DNA of 64,000 nucleotides from Lampris incognitus. Lineage: Eukaryota > Chordata > Actinopteri > Lampriformes > Lampridae. Location: contig NC_079212.1 of assembly GCF_029633865.1 (NCBI RefSeq), forward strand, positions 103,622,973-103,686,972, written 5' to 3'. Under the pieces are notes generated by a model. It had not been told where the DNA came from and searched no databases. It was given only the letters and a program-made list of their open reading frames with translations. A program made the translations under genes and the position numbers. Shown one piece after another: positions 34,901 through 48,488 of this stretch (its first letter is position 1; the number at the start of each line of letters is the position of its first letter).

Positions 34901-37900
34901 GCAGACCCTGCAAGGCCACATAGAAACACTGCTCTGAATATCCACACTGTCCTAGCGCAGGTTTGTGCTCAAGAAAGAAAGACATCTAACATAATTTGTT
35001 TTGTGAATGTGGGTGAGATAGTGTCCAACTACTGTAATTACCCACAATGCCACACACATATAGAAGAGCTGATCTTAACCGGTCTCACTGTCCTGTGTCA
35101 TTAACGTCAGTCATTTACAGTGCACAGTAAGAGCAGGGCGATTGTGAATGACAGAAAAGTTAAATTTGGTCCTAAAGAATTGCATAGTTTAAAGTTGAAC
35201 AGTTAATATGACATGTTTTCAGAAAAGACAAAATTAAGTTAGCCGAGAGGATACAATTCAATACTATCCACTTTGATCTTGCTAATTAGCTTGCTCCGCT
35301 GTGATTTTCTCATCCTCCCAGCATGGATACAGTAGCGAGACTGAGCATTCATTATGTCTTCATTTTGGGTTAATTAGTTGTTTGATTTATAAGCAGCTTA
35401 CAAAATAAGGTCTGAGCAACAGTAAACGTTTATCACAAGTCAACATACATTCAATTCCAAAGAGTTGGAAGAAAGTTTGATAAAGTGTATGAAGACATTT
35501 TAAAGAAATTTTAAGGAAACTGTATCAGATGAAAACATTGCGATTGCATCAGCACTCACATGGCAGAGGCTGCTCCTCATCATCTGGAACTGATCAATGA
35601 GCTTCTTGTGCAGGGGACGCATTTCTGGGTGCACCAGCTTTTCGTGCACAGCCAGGCCCACCCCTAAGATGTGAACCTGAGCATATAAACACATCCGTGA
35701 GGCCTCGAGGAGAAAATCTACTTTGGAACGTTCAAGTAAAAACTCATCACATGGCACAACACCTGAGCAAATGGTTTTCTACAAATCATGCCTCTACTGT
35801 ATCCATCCACTATCCAAGCAGCTTATCCCAATTGGGGTCGCCGTATGCTGGAGCATAACCCAGCAGTCATTGGATGGCAGGTGGGGAGACACCCTGGACA
35901 GGCCACCAGTCTATCACAGGACCGACACTCACACATTCACACCTAGGGACAATTTAGTAGGGCCGATTCACCTGACCTACATGTCTTTGGATTGTGGGAG
36001 TAAACTGCAGCACCCGTAGGAAACCCACACAGACACAGGGAGAACATGCAAACTCCACACAGAGGATGACTTGGGACAACCCCAAGGTTTGGACTACCCC
36101 AGGGCTTGAACCCAGGACCTTCTTGCTGTGAGGCGACTGCACTAACCACTGTGCCACCATACCGCCTCTACTTTATTCACTAATATAAAATTATAGGTTT
36201 AGTTTTTGTTGATATTAACTATATGTCAAAGCCACAAATGTCCACTACGAGTGTAAAGAGTATATATACCTGTCTTGTGCTTGAGTTTTCCCCTTATTTC
36301 TCTGGTTCATATCTGTTTGGGGTGGTCTTTTTTTATTTATTTTAATGGTATTTTTATGGTCTTTAATCAACTCACGTTAATGTGTCATTACTGAGCTAAC
36401 AATCATCTGGTGTATTTAATGTTTGTCAGTATGATCATGTCAAAATGTACACAGGTCCAGTTGCCGTAACAGCTGTATGTCCTGCCCTAAAGTTGTTAAA
36501 GGAGAAGCTGAGTCAAGGAAAAGAATAAGGTGACTGTATGGTTTGACCTTTGTTGATTCTCACATTTGACTTTCAGACTTGAAGTTCTTCAGAGTAAAAG
36601 TCAGATCAGGAATAGAAATAACAAGCATCAGCCATAAGCTATATTTCATAGTCGTTTCTGAAGCTGTTTTTGTGCAGCCTTTAAAGATGCACACAACTTA
36701 AGCCTTGTGGAAACACCAAAACAGTGAATACTTGAAACTCAAAATTTTGAAAAATAAAAAAAGTAAAGTTTTGGTGCCTACGTTGTGAAGAAATGATGAG
36801 TTGATAAGATAGAGAGCATTGACGAATCAGCAAATAAGTGAATTTCTCCAAGGTGGGTAGATTTTGTGGATCCTATTAATTTTTCCCTTAAATTGCATTT
36901 TATGTCCAGTGTCTCCCTCACGGTTCCCCCCTCCCCCCTCATTCTCCCCAATAGTATCAGGCCAATTACCCCACTATTCTGAGCTGTCCCGGTCACTGCT
37001 CCACCCCCTCTGCTGATCCGGGGAGGGCTGCAAACTACCACATCTCCTCCGATACATGTGGAGTCGCCAGCCACGTCTTTTCACCTGACATTGAGGAGTT
37101 TCACCAGGGGGACATAGTGCGCAAGAGTATCACACTATTCCCCTCAGTCCCCCCCCCCCTAAACAGGCGCCCCGACCGACCAGAGGAGGCGCTAGTGCAG
37201 TGACCAGGAAACATACCCACATCTGGCTTCCCACGTGCAGACATGGCCAATTGTGTCTGTAGGAATTGTGTCTTGGTCACTGCTCCGGCCCGACCAAGCC
37301 GGAGGTAACACGGGGATTCGAACCGGGATCCCCATGCTGGTAGGCAACGGAATAGACCACCATGCCACCCGGATGCCCCTCCCTTACTGTTTTAACTAAC
37401 CTTTGAAAAGTATACTAGGATAGTGTTAGATAAATGGATAATGACATTTGTGACACTTCAAAACAGCTGCTCAGTTTCCAAACCTTACACCCTGAGGTTA
37501 TTATACAGATTTACTGTTAGAGGAATGGTTTGATAACCTCCGTCTGGCCGTCTTACCTGCTCCTGCATCAGGTCTTTGAGTTGTGTGATCTTCTCTGTGT
37601 CCTCAGGGTGGCTTCCAATGTACTCCTTATCAAAAAAGGCCTGATGGCAGACAGCAGTTAAAAGGAACAAATATCAAGTTAATTGCCACTGAAATAACCC
37701 TGGGTATCTTTGATAGCAGTCCCACTGTGCTTTGGGTAATAAGCTAAGGTTGTCTCATTATCTAAAACAACCAGCTGGGTGCCCGATCAATGTCCCCAAA
37801 TGAATGAATGAATGAATTTATTCGATGATTAAAAAACACATATAACACTGCACTGCAGTCATTACATATATTAAAAACCACCGAGGATGAAAACACAGTA

Positions 37901-40900
37901 AAGCCTGAGGGCTTATTTCCATTGCGGTCCTCTAGTATAACACTCAACACATCACAAGGTAAAAGCAAAACAAAAAGCAAGCAAAGACAATACCATCAAC
38001 ATATACCTAGCAGCCAGCAGGGTAGCTATGTCACATCCTCATGTTTCCTTGGTCATAAAGAGTTAGAATGAAAGCTACATGCTACACGGTACTTTGTATG
38101 GTATTTTCTTTAAGGCCACTTTAAATGTGCTCTGTGAAACACTCCATTTCAGATTTGTGTGCAGATTATTCCACTGTTCTGCTGCACTGTAGAGAAATGT
38201 GGTTTTGCCCATTAGACTATTGAATCAAAAGGTATGAAATCTGTGGAGGTACTTGTAAAGTAGATATGATTGTCTCTTAGTGAGAAATAATGAATTCAGT
38301 ACTTTGGTACCACATTTTTAACAATTTTATAAGTGAGCAACGTCTCAATATCTTCTGCTACTACTACTACTGCTACTTCTGGCTGCTCCCATTAGGGGTT
38401 GCCACAGCGGATCATCCCTTTCCATCTCTTCCCGTCCTCTGCATCTTACTCTTGTCATGCCGGCCACCTGCATGTCTTCCCTCACCACATCCATAAACCT
38501 CCTCTTTGGCCTTCCTCATTCCCTCTTCCTTGGCAGCTCCATAATCAGCATCCTTCTCCCAATATACCCAGCATCTCTCCTCCACACATGTGCAAGCCAT
38601 CTCAATCTCTCTTGCTTTGTGTCCAAACCGTCCAACCTGAGCAGTCCCTCTTAATATAATCGTTCCTAATCCTGTCCTTCTTCGTCACTCCCAATGAAAA
38701 TCTTAGCATCCTCGACTCTGCCACCTCCAGCTCCACCTCCTGTCTTTTCATCAGTGCCACTGTCTCCAAACCATATAACATAGCTGGTCTCACAACCATC
38801 TTGTAAACCTTCCCTTTAACTCTTGCTGATACCTTTCTGTCGCAAATCACTCCTGACACTCTTCTCCACCCACTCTACCCTGCCTGCACTCTCTTCTTCA
38901 CCTCTCTTCTTCAATCCCCGTTACTTTGAAGAGTTGACCCCAAGTATTTAAACTCATCCACCTTCGTCACCTCTACTCCTTGCATCCTCACCATTCTGCT
39001 GTCTTCCCTCTCATTCATGTATATGAGCAGCATGTTAATATAAATGGTTCTTTTTTACATTATCAACCAATTAAAGCTTTTTAAAATTTGCAGGATGTTT
39101 GTTTTTTAGGTGTTGTGATAATCCGGTGTACCAAGAGATGGCAACTTAATCAAAATGACTTTGAACTAGAGCCACAAGTGAATGAACAAGTCATATATAA
39201 AAATATCATGGTAAAGATAATATTAACACTATCTGTTAGTGCTAGCTACTAATCTAAAACCTGTGCCTGTCAACATAACCAGAAATATACACTTGTTACA
39301 CAGTGCTACTGGCACTAAATGTTGTCCTTATGTCTGGGTTAATACCAAACCCCTATCTGTTACAAAGGTGAGCATCACACTATGTGATAAACTACTTTAC
39401 TATTACACATCCACATAATGCAATTTCCTAAATGCATTCCTTATGTTTTATATAGATATATATATATCCTTTAAGTAATATATTCTGACTAGTTCACAGT
39501 GATCTAAGAGCCCTTCCTTCTCTAGTACACGTCAATACCATTGTTGATAACTTATTGAATGACCTCAATGGACAGAGAAAAGGTATTTTAACAACAAGAG
39601 TGGGAAATTTATATTTTTTCCCCCTTTTTTCTCCCCAGTTGTACTTGGCCAATTATCCCACTCTTCCGAGCCATCCCGGTCACTGCTCCACCCCCTCTGC
39701 CGATCCATGGAGGGCTGCAGACTACCACATGCCTCCTTTGATACATGTGGACTCGCCAGCCACTTCTTTTCACTTGACAGTCAGGCGTTTTACCAGGGAG
39801 ATGTAGCGCATGGGAGGATCACGCTATTCCCCCCAGCCCCCCCCCCCAAACAGGTGCACCGATCGACCAGAGGAGGCGCTAGAGCAGCGACCAGAACACA
39901 TACCCACATCTGGCTTCCCACCCGCAGACATGACCAATTGTGTCTGTAGGGATGCCTGACCAAGCCGGAGGTAACACGGGGATTCGAACCGGTGATCCCC
40001 GTGTTGGTGGGCAACAGAATAGACCGCCACACCACCCGGATGCCCTGGAAATGTATACTTTTACCAGTTAAAAGAAAGTAAATTATGGCCTTGGTCAATA
40101 AGATTATGATTTAATCAGCTTCTTCGCTCAAGAGCTCCTACAGTATTTTATCCTAAAAACCAAGCTCAGTGATTGATGAATTTTTGACTTTTAAACAATA
40201 TGTTAGTTTATTTCCACAGTATTATCTGAAAAATATCTTCCTACTGTTGCTTTAAGCTTGCAGAGCCCAGCTACTCATTCATATACTCAGCCATATTCAT
40301 ATAAACTTATAAAATGTTTGTACTGCTTGTAGGTTATTGCTTGATAAAACATGGATACAGTAATTGTGATAAAAAGAGCTAAAATTTCAACTTTTTTCTC
40401 GACCACTTATAATTAAACACACACACACACATAAGTAATTGCAAAATATTAATGTGCAGTAATTTTACGATGTATAACCTTGTCTGTGTGCCTTGAAAGT
40501 AGAGCTTTGTATCATGAGTAAAATTGGTAAGCTCTTTCATTGGTGCATTAATATTTACAATTAATGGTTATGTGGTCAGAAGCTATCATTTGTTGGCTAT
40601 TTCACAACAGCCTCAAACAAGACATGACCCATCGGAGCCCTGGAGCAGGACTGTGTTTTGTAAAGAGGACACCACTGCACCTCCTGGTATCTGGCAATGC
40701 CTCCATTGACCGCAGCGTCAATGACACCGTTGAGCGTCATGCTGAGGAGATTGATGTTGCCATGCAGCTGTTTGTGTTGGTACTGGCCGATCAAGGTCCT
40801 CAACTCCTGGTTCTTATTTTCCACCACGTAGATAGCATTCTCCAAAGGACTCACCTCCACCTGGGAGGGGGGGTGGAGAACGAGAGAATGAGAAGACTAC

Positions 40901-43900
40901 ATAATTAAGAGAGTCGATTCTCCGTCTTGGAGTTGGTATTTTGGGAAGGAGGGTAGTGGAGTTGAGGAAGCAGAGAGGTCAGGACAAAGCTGTGAGGTGG
41001 TGAGGAACATAAATGGAGCAAGAGCCTGAGACATGATGAGAGGGAAGAGATCGGGGGAGAGAAGGAGGGCACAGGAGAGGGACAACAACAAGTGTCTGAG
41101 CAAGTAAAAGATGACTGGGAGATAAAATTGACTTTTACTTAAAGTACCCACCAACTCTCTCTTTTCAACCTCAAACCAGCGGGAAATGCCAGGTAGAGGG
41201 TGTGTGAGGATGAGGGTGGTCCTCTCTATCCAAAGGCTCTGGAAAACACAACAAGCACAATCCTATTAGATCCAAGCCAAAATAAGTACAAACACTAGTA
41301 GGAAGGTATTATTGAGTAAAATCTACAACTTTGTTCTTTTGGGAATAAATCAACTGAGCACAATCTTTGTGCAGTCTTTCTTTGTGGAGAACATTCACAC
41401 TTGCCCAGTAAAACCAGTCTTATCCTGCTGGCCACAGAGCAGCTCCACTGGAAACAGTTCCAGGCTAAGTGCCTTGCTCAAGAGCAACTAGTTGTTTTGC
41501 TTGTTATTATATTATTTATTGCTTATGATTCATTTCCACCAGCCTTTCTCCCTTGGGAGGTCAAACTGATGAAAACTTCTGGTCATGAACCTGCTTCTTC
41601 ACATCGTCTAGGTCACTGTAGCCTCCCAGGACACCAAGATGTTTACTTGACTTGAATTATACTGAGCAGAACTGCTCAAGTTATCATTTGAGCTCTTTTC
41701 AATTCAAACAATGACAACAACCATGACCTGTAAAGTCATGTATTCAGGCCAGCAGGGCTATTTCACTCTTCCTCTTTTCTTTCTGGCTTTCTGAAAAATA
41801 AAGCTCTAATATGAATTAGAAAAAAAACAAAACAAACAAAGACCTAATATAATTTAAAGCTAAAAAGTATACATACACTCACTGGCCACTTTATTAGGTA
41901 CACCTTGCTAGTACCGGGTTGGACCCCCTTTTGCCTTCAGAACTGCCTTAATCCTTCGTGGCATAGATTCAACAAGGTACTGGAAACATTCCTCAGAGAG
42001 TTTGGTCCATATTGACATGATAGCATCACGCAGTTGCTGCAGATTTGTCGGCTGCACATCCATGATGCGAATCTCCCGGTCCACCACATCCCAAAGGTGC
42101 TCTATTGGATTGAGATCTGGTGACTGTGGAGGCCATTTGACTACAGTGAACTCATTGTCATGTTCAAGAAACCAGTCTGAGATGATTCGAGCTTTATGAC
42201 ATGGCGCGTTATCCTGCTGGAAGTAGCCATCAGAAGATGGGAACACTGTGGTCATAAAGGGATGGACATGGTCAGCAACAATACTCAGGTAGGCTGTGGC
42301 ATTGACACGATGCTCAATTGGTACTAAGGGGCCCAAAGTGTGCCAAGAAAATATCCCCCCACACCATTACACCACCATCACCAGCCTGAACCGTTGATAC
42401 AAGGCAGGATGGATCCATGCTTTCATGTTGTCGACGCCAAATTCTGACCCTATCATCCGAATGTTGCAGCAGAAATCAAGACTCATCAGACCAGGCAACA
42501 TTTTTCCAATCTTCTATTGTCCAATTTTGGTGAGCCTGTGCAAATTGTAGCCTCAGTTTCCTGTTCTTAGCTGACAGGAGTGGCACCCGGTGTGGTCTTC
42601 TGCTGCTGTAGCCCATCTGCCTCAAGGTTCGACGTGTTGTGCGTTCAGAGATGCTCTTCTGCATACCTCGGTTGTAATGAGTGGTTATTTGAGTTACTGT
42701 TGCCTTTCTATCAGCTTGAACCAGTCTGGTCATTCTCCTCTGACCTCTGGCATCAACAAGGCATTTTCGCCCACAGAACTGCCGCTCACTGGATATTTTC
42801 TCTTTTTCGGACCATTCTCTGTAAACCCTAGAGATGGTTGTGCGTGAAAATCCCAGTAGATCAGCAGTTTCTGAAATACTCAGACCAGCCCGCCTGGCAC
42901 CAACAACCATGCCACGTTCAAAGTCACTTAAATCACCTTTCTTCCCCATTCTGATGCTCGGTTTGAACTGCAGCAGATCGTCTTGACCATGTCTACATTC
43001 CTAAATGCATTGAGTTGCTGCCATGTGATTGGCTGATTAGAAATTTGCGTCAACTAGCAGTTGGACGGGTGTGCCTAATAAAGTGGCCGCTGAGTGTACA
43101 TCAAAATTAAGAAATGAATGAAATACAAAAAAAATGACAGTAAAAAGCAAAAAAGAAAAACGGGTTTGAATCTGAGGCACTCGAAATAGTTTTTGTATGC
43201 TGTTAATATACTGTTGACTCCTCTTAGATGAATGGCTTCCTCTTTTGAGCAGGCGTAGGTGTAAACCCAGAGTCATTTTCCCAACTCACTTTAAACTCGT
43301 TGTCACGATCTTTGGGCCCCTTGTGGAAAGGCCGGTCATACCGGAACCGCCTGACGTTGTTGACCCGGTAGAAACTCTTGATGCGGTCGGGTACCCGGTC
43401 CATCTGAAGCACACTGACATTCTCTGGTACCGGAGTCACGGCGTAGATCTGGAGATCTGAGCAGAGGAGGGGTCAGGGGTCAAGGAACTAACTGAATAAA
43501 GACAGTTTGTAGACTCAGTTGTCTTTCTAAACTTAGGCTCCAACAGGAAGAAGAAAAACACAACTAAACCAGCGGTGTGCTGTGGGATGGCAACAGTCTT
43601 TCAACAACGAGACTGGGTTCAAGTTTCTGACCTGCTGAAGTGTCTCTAAGCAATCCATACTCGCTTCAAGTCATAAACAAATAATGTGTTTCTAGTGTTG
43701 TTATTTTGCTGCAGGCTTTTTGTCTCTCCAAAGGATACACTGTGCGTCACACTGTAAGATGGCCTCGTCTGGTTGGTTGGGGTGCTGCATGGCAATGGCT
43801 TGTGGGAATTCTCCAAGCATTCTTTGCTGGAAGGCCTCCAGCCTTTCATAGTCGTGGCCCCGACACACAAATTCCTTATTCTGAGGAAATTCAATAACAA

Positions 43901-45647
43901 CAGCACCAAACAGGAGGGACAAAAATGCAACTTTAAAAACAAGCTGTGGTTATTTGTTTTATAAAGTAAGCACAAAGATATCAGTCAGAAACTGCGGCAA
44001 TTGATAATATTTCCATCCATCCATTATCTGAACTGCTTATCCTGCTTTTATGGTCGCGGGGATGCTGAAGCCTATTCCAGCAGTTATTGGGCGGCAGGCA
44101 GGGAGACACACTGGACAGGCCGCCAGGCCATCACAGGGCCCACGCACACACACATACCCATTCATACCTTGGGACAATTTAGTACGGCCAATTCACCTGG
44201 TTTTCATGTCTTTGGACTGTGGGAGGAAACCGGAGCCCCCGGAGGAAACCCACGCAGACATGGGGAGAACATGCAAACTCCACACAGAGGATGACCCAGG
44301 ATGACCCACCAAGGTTGGACTACCCCAGGGCTCAAACCCAGAACCTTCTTGCTGTGAGGCGACCGCGCTAACCACTGCGCCACCGTGCTGCCTTTTGATA
44401 ATATTTATTTTACTAAATTATTTTTGGTCATGTCTGTAATTGTCAAGAGAATCAGCTTTTGTTTGAATCAGAAAATGGCAGACATACATAAGTGATATGG
44501 ACCAGCACCGGTCTGTGCCAGGTCTGGGTGAACAACATTCAAAGATAACCCCAACTTTATTATTTTAACTTGTTTGAAGTTCCACACAGTTAAAGCTTGA
44601 ACTATTATCCCCCCCCCTTTTTCTCCCCAATTGTATCCGGCCAATTACCCCACTCTTCCGAGCCGTCCTGGTCACTGCTCCACCCCCTCTGCCGATCCAG
44701 GGAAGGCTGCAGACTACCACATGCCTCCTCCGATACACGTGGAGTCGCCAGCCGCTTCTTTTCACCTGACAATGAGGAGTTTTGCCAGGGGGACATAGCG
44801 AGTGGGAGGATCACGCTATTCTCCCCAGTTCCCCCTCCCCCCTAAACAGGCTCCACGACCGACCAGAGGAGGTGCTAGTGCAGCGATCAGGACACACACC
44901 CACATCCGGCTTCCCACCCGCAGACATGGCCAACTGTGTCTGTAGGGATGCCTGACCAACGCGGCGGTAACATAGGGATTCGAACCAGCGATCCCCTTGT
45001 TGGTAGCCAATGGAATAGACTGCCATGCTACCCGGATGCCGAAGCTTGAACTATTTCTACATGTAAAGCCTACACTATTTCAAGATTATAATTTTAACAT
45101 AGTTTAATTTGAGGGATCTTTTCCTTGACATCGTCTTTATTGTCTTGTTGAGGCAAACCCCCCTCATGTTATTATAAGACGACAGAAATTTTAGAAATCA
45201 CTCTGAGGAAGAAGGGGAACTTCCTGCCGTAGAATCCCACTCTGAAGAATTCTGGTTCCAGTCTCTGCTGCTCCATGATGTTGTCGTAGTACGCTGCCTC
45301 CATTTTCTACACACATGTACACACGCACGCACGCACACACACACACACACAATCAAAAATGTATACACAGATGCACACAGCGCAAATGACAAGAATGTTA
45401 ATGATTACGATGTAGACGATAATGAAATGATAATGAGGTTATCAAACTATTGGCTCTGTCTCTGTGCAGTTGATTATATGTCATAACAGGCTAATCTGAC
45501 ACAGATTCAAATTTGTACACGTTAAGATTAACTTTATCATAGGTTTATACGAATGCATTTTGGCACGACAATCTCCTAGTGTCTATGAAAGAGGATTTCT
45601 AGCTAGCTAACTACCAAGCATATATACACACAGCCGTGTGTATATAC

Positions 45648-45687
<40 letters not shown>

Positions 45688-45987
45688 CACTTTGTCCATT
45701 AGCAAAACCTCAGTGAGAGAGTGATGTGACTCACCCGTATCCAACTGAGACTCTGGTAGTCATACAGAGATTCATACTGAAATGCCAGCTCTCTGCACAG
45801 AGGTATACCAAACTCCCAACACTGAAACACACAAACACACAATCATATACTGCAAGGCCAGGTCTCTACGCATAGGACTACCAAACCCCACATGTTGGAA
45901 TACAAACACACGACATAATGTAACATGATGCTTGCTGGTTGATTAGTGTGTGACCCTGTATTTATGTCATGTTATTAAGGAGATAAT

Positions 45988-46034
<47 letters not shown>

Positions 46035-48408
46035 ATCTGTACACTATGGCCTTACCTTGCCCTTGTTGAAGTAGTGTATGACCTTGCGGCAGAGACCTTC
46101 CTTGCGGTGCCATTCTGTCTGGGCAGGATAATGTAGGAACTCCCTGAGGGGCCTCTCCTCCCAGTGCAGCAGCTCCCAATATAACAGTAGCGTGAAAGCA
46201 GCCTCTGTGGAAGCAAATTCATATTCAAGGTGCTTTTGACCTAAAACTCAAGCCTGAACACAACAACAAGAGCCTATCAAAAAAGAAAATACTCCTGACA
46301 GCTAGCTTCTGATCATTAAGTGCTGAAGCCCTTCCTGCCATGAGCCTAAGCTAACATAAGCACACACATGCATGTCACACGCATAACCATGTGCATCACT
46401 CCTCATAAAGCAAGTAAGGGAGTCGAACCAAAATGTAGAAGCTGCAGAAGCCAGTTTTAACATGAATAATGGTTATCAGATGTACATAGCTCAATAGCTA
46501 TTTCAAATACACCTTAAGCTATGCTGCACGTCATTGTAGCAGACATCTACTTCACTTACAGTGAAAGACCTGAAAATGCGAAAATATTTTTGTGGTTGGA
46601 ATGTGTGTATGTTATATGTGCATGTGATAAGAAGTCCAATTTTCTCAGATGAATCTGGCCTGTGAAGACAGACTCCACTTCCTCCAAACTACTTCGGCAG
46701 AAGGCACAATCTCAGTTTTTCTTGGTTATTCCGAGTGGAAAACAGATGCCGTCAAGTTTTGGCAATTCAAAATGGATGAAGCACGAGTTTGCAGGTGTGA
46801 CTGCAATTTGAGCGATTGTTGTTAATAAACCTAAAAAAAAAGTCTTTTGAGTAACTTGCACCCACTAGTGATTCAATGCACAAACTACAAAGTAGTTTTG
46901 CTGCTAGAGCCTCAAGTGGTTTGGTGCGCCCTGCCTCCTTACAGTCTTCTTGCATATCAGGTATGTCTGAAGCAAAGAAGCCTCTTTCACACTAAATGTG
47001 TCTTCATTAGCTTTAAATATGTGGCAATCAATAAAATAGATGTTTCGGCATCAAACCTTTGTTATGCTGCATGCAACTGCAGCATTGCGATATATACTGA
47101 AAGCACCAAGGAAGTACCACTTGCAGCAAACAAGCATCGCTATGATGCCAAACTTGGATAGTGTAGCTTTAATACTAAATTGCACAGCAGCAGTACACGT
47201 TAGCTTCATTGTAGTGCAGTTATTCCATGTTGTTGGCCTCTTGACTGAAGAATAGTGTGGACGTTTGTAAGGGACAGGGTGTAAACTGAATATATGCATA
47301 TATGTTTGTGTGTGTGCGAGTACCTGTGTAGTTCTCAGCCTGTAGGTGCATATCACAGAGCTTGTGGATGTAACGGATGTACATCTCTTCCTTGTTTATC
47401 TCCGACTTGTAGAAGTTCTGAGGATATACCAAACAACACAAACACACTTTAAGCTCTGCATCTTAATGCCTCATTGCTCTCAAAACTGAAAATTTCCATG
47501 TATTTCAACTGTTGCTAAGGAGAAGAATACACCAAGTAACTGAAGCATCCATCCATCCATTATCTAAACTGCCCATCCTGCTCTCAGGGTCGCGGGGATG
47601 CTGGAGCCTATCCCGGCAGTCATTGGGTGGCAGGTGGGGAGACACCCTGGACAGGCCATCAAGCCATCACAAGGCCGACCCCCCCCACACACACACAAAC
47701 ACACACACCTAGGGACAATTTAGTACGGCCGATTCACCTGACCTACATGTCTTTGGACAGTGGGAGGAAACCCAGCAGACATGGGGAGAACATGTAAATT
47801 CCACACAGAGGACGACCTGGGATGACCCTCCAGGTTGGACTACCCCGGGGCTCGAACTCAGGACCTTCTTGCTCTGAGGCGACCGTGCTAGCCACCGTGC
47901 CACCTAACTGAAGCATAGGCTCCTTAATAGATACAACTTCATGTGACAACAATACGTGATCTGTTTTACCTGTGTGTTTGTACTGGAGTTTGTTCATCTT
48001 ACAGTACACAACGTAGGAAAACAAGTAAAGACTAAACACATAGGGGTGAACTGGACTACACTCCTGCTGGCACATGATTATAGACCGCTATGCTACCTGG
48101 ACGCCAGGGTGCATATTTCTTGACCTAATTTATTACCAAATCAGGTTATAGCATGCTGTGTTGGAAAATGCCCAGCTTTGGTATCATGACAGAAGACTTA
48201 CCAAGAGGTTGACAGTGCATCCTATCTTTTTATTCTCTGTCTCATCTCCTTTCATGCAGTCCCTGAGGGCAAAAGGGGCAGAACACAAACAATGGTCAAA
48301 AACATCCTAACACACTGAATTGCTGTACATGGTTGACAGGCGTGTGAAAATTGAAATTTTAGGCACTGCAACTCTGTACTGGACACAGACTGACTCCACA
48401 TAGATACA

Positions 48409-48488
<80 letters not shown>

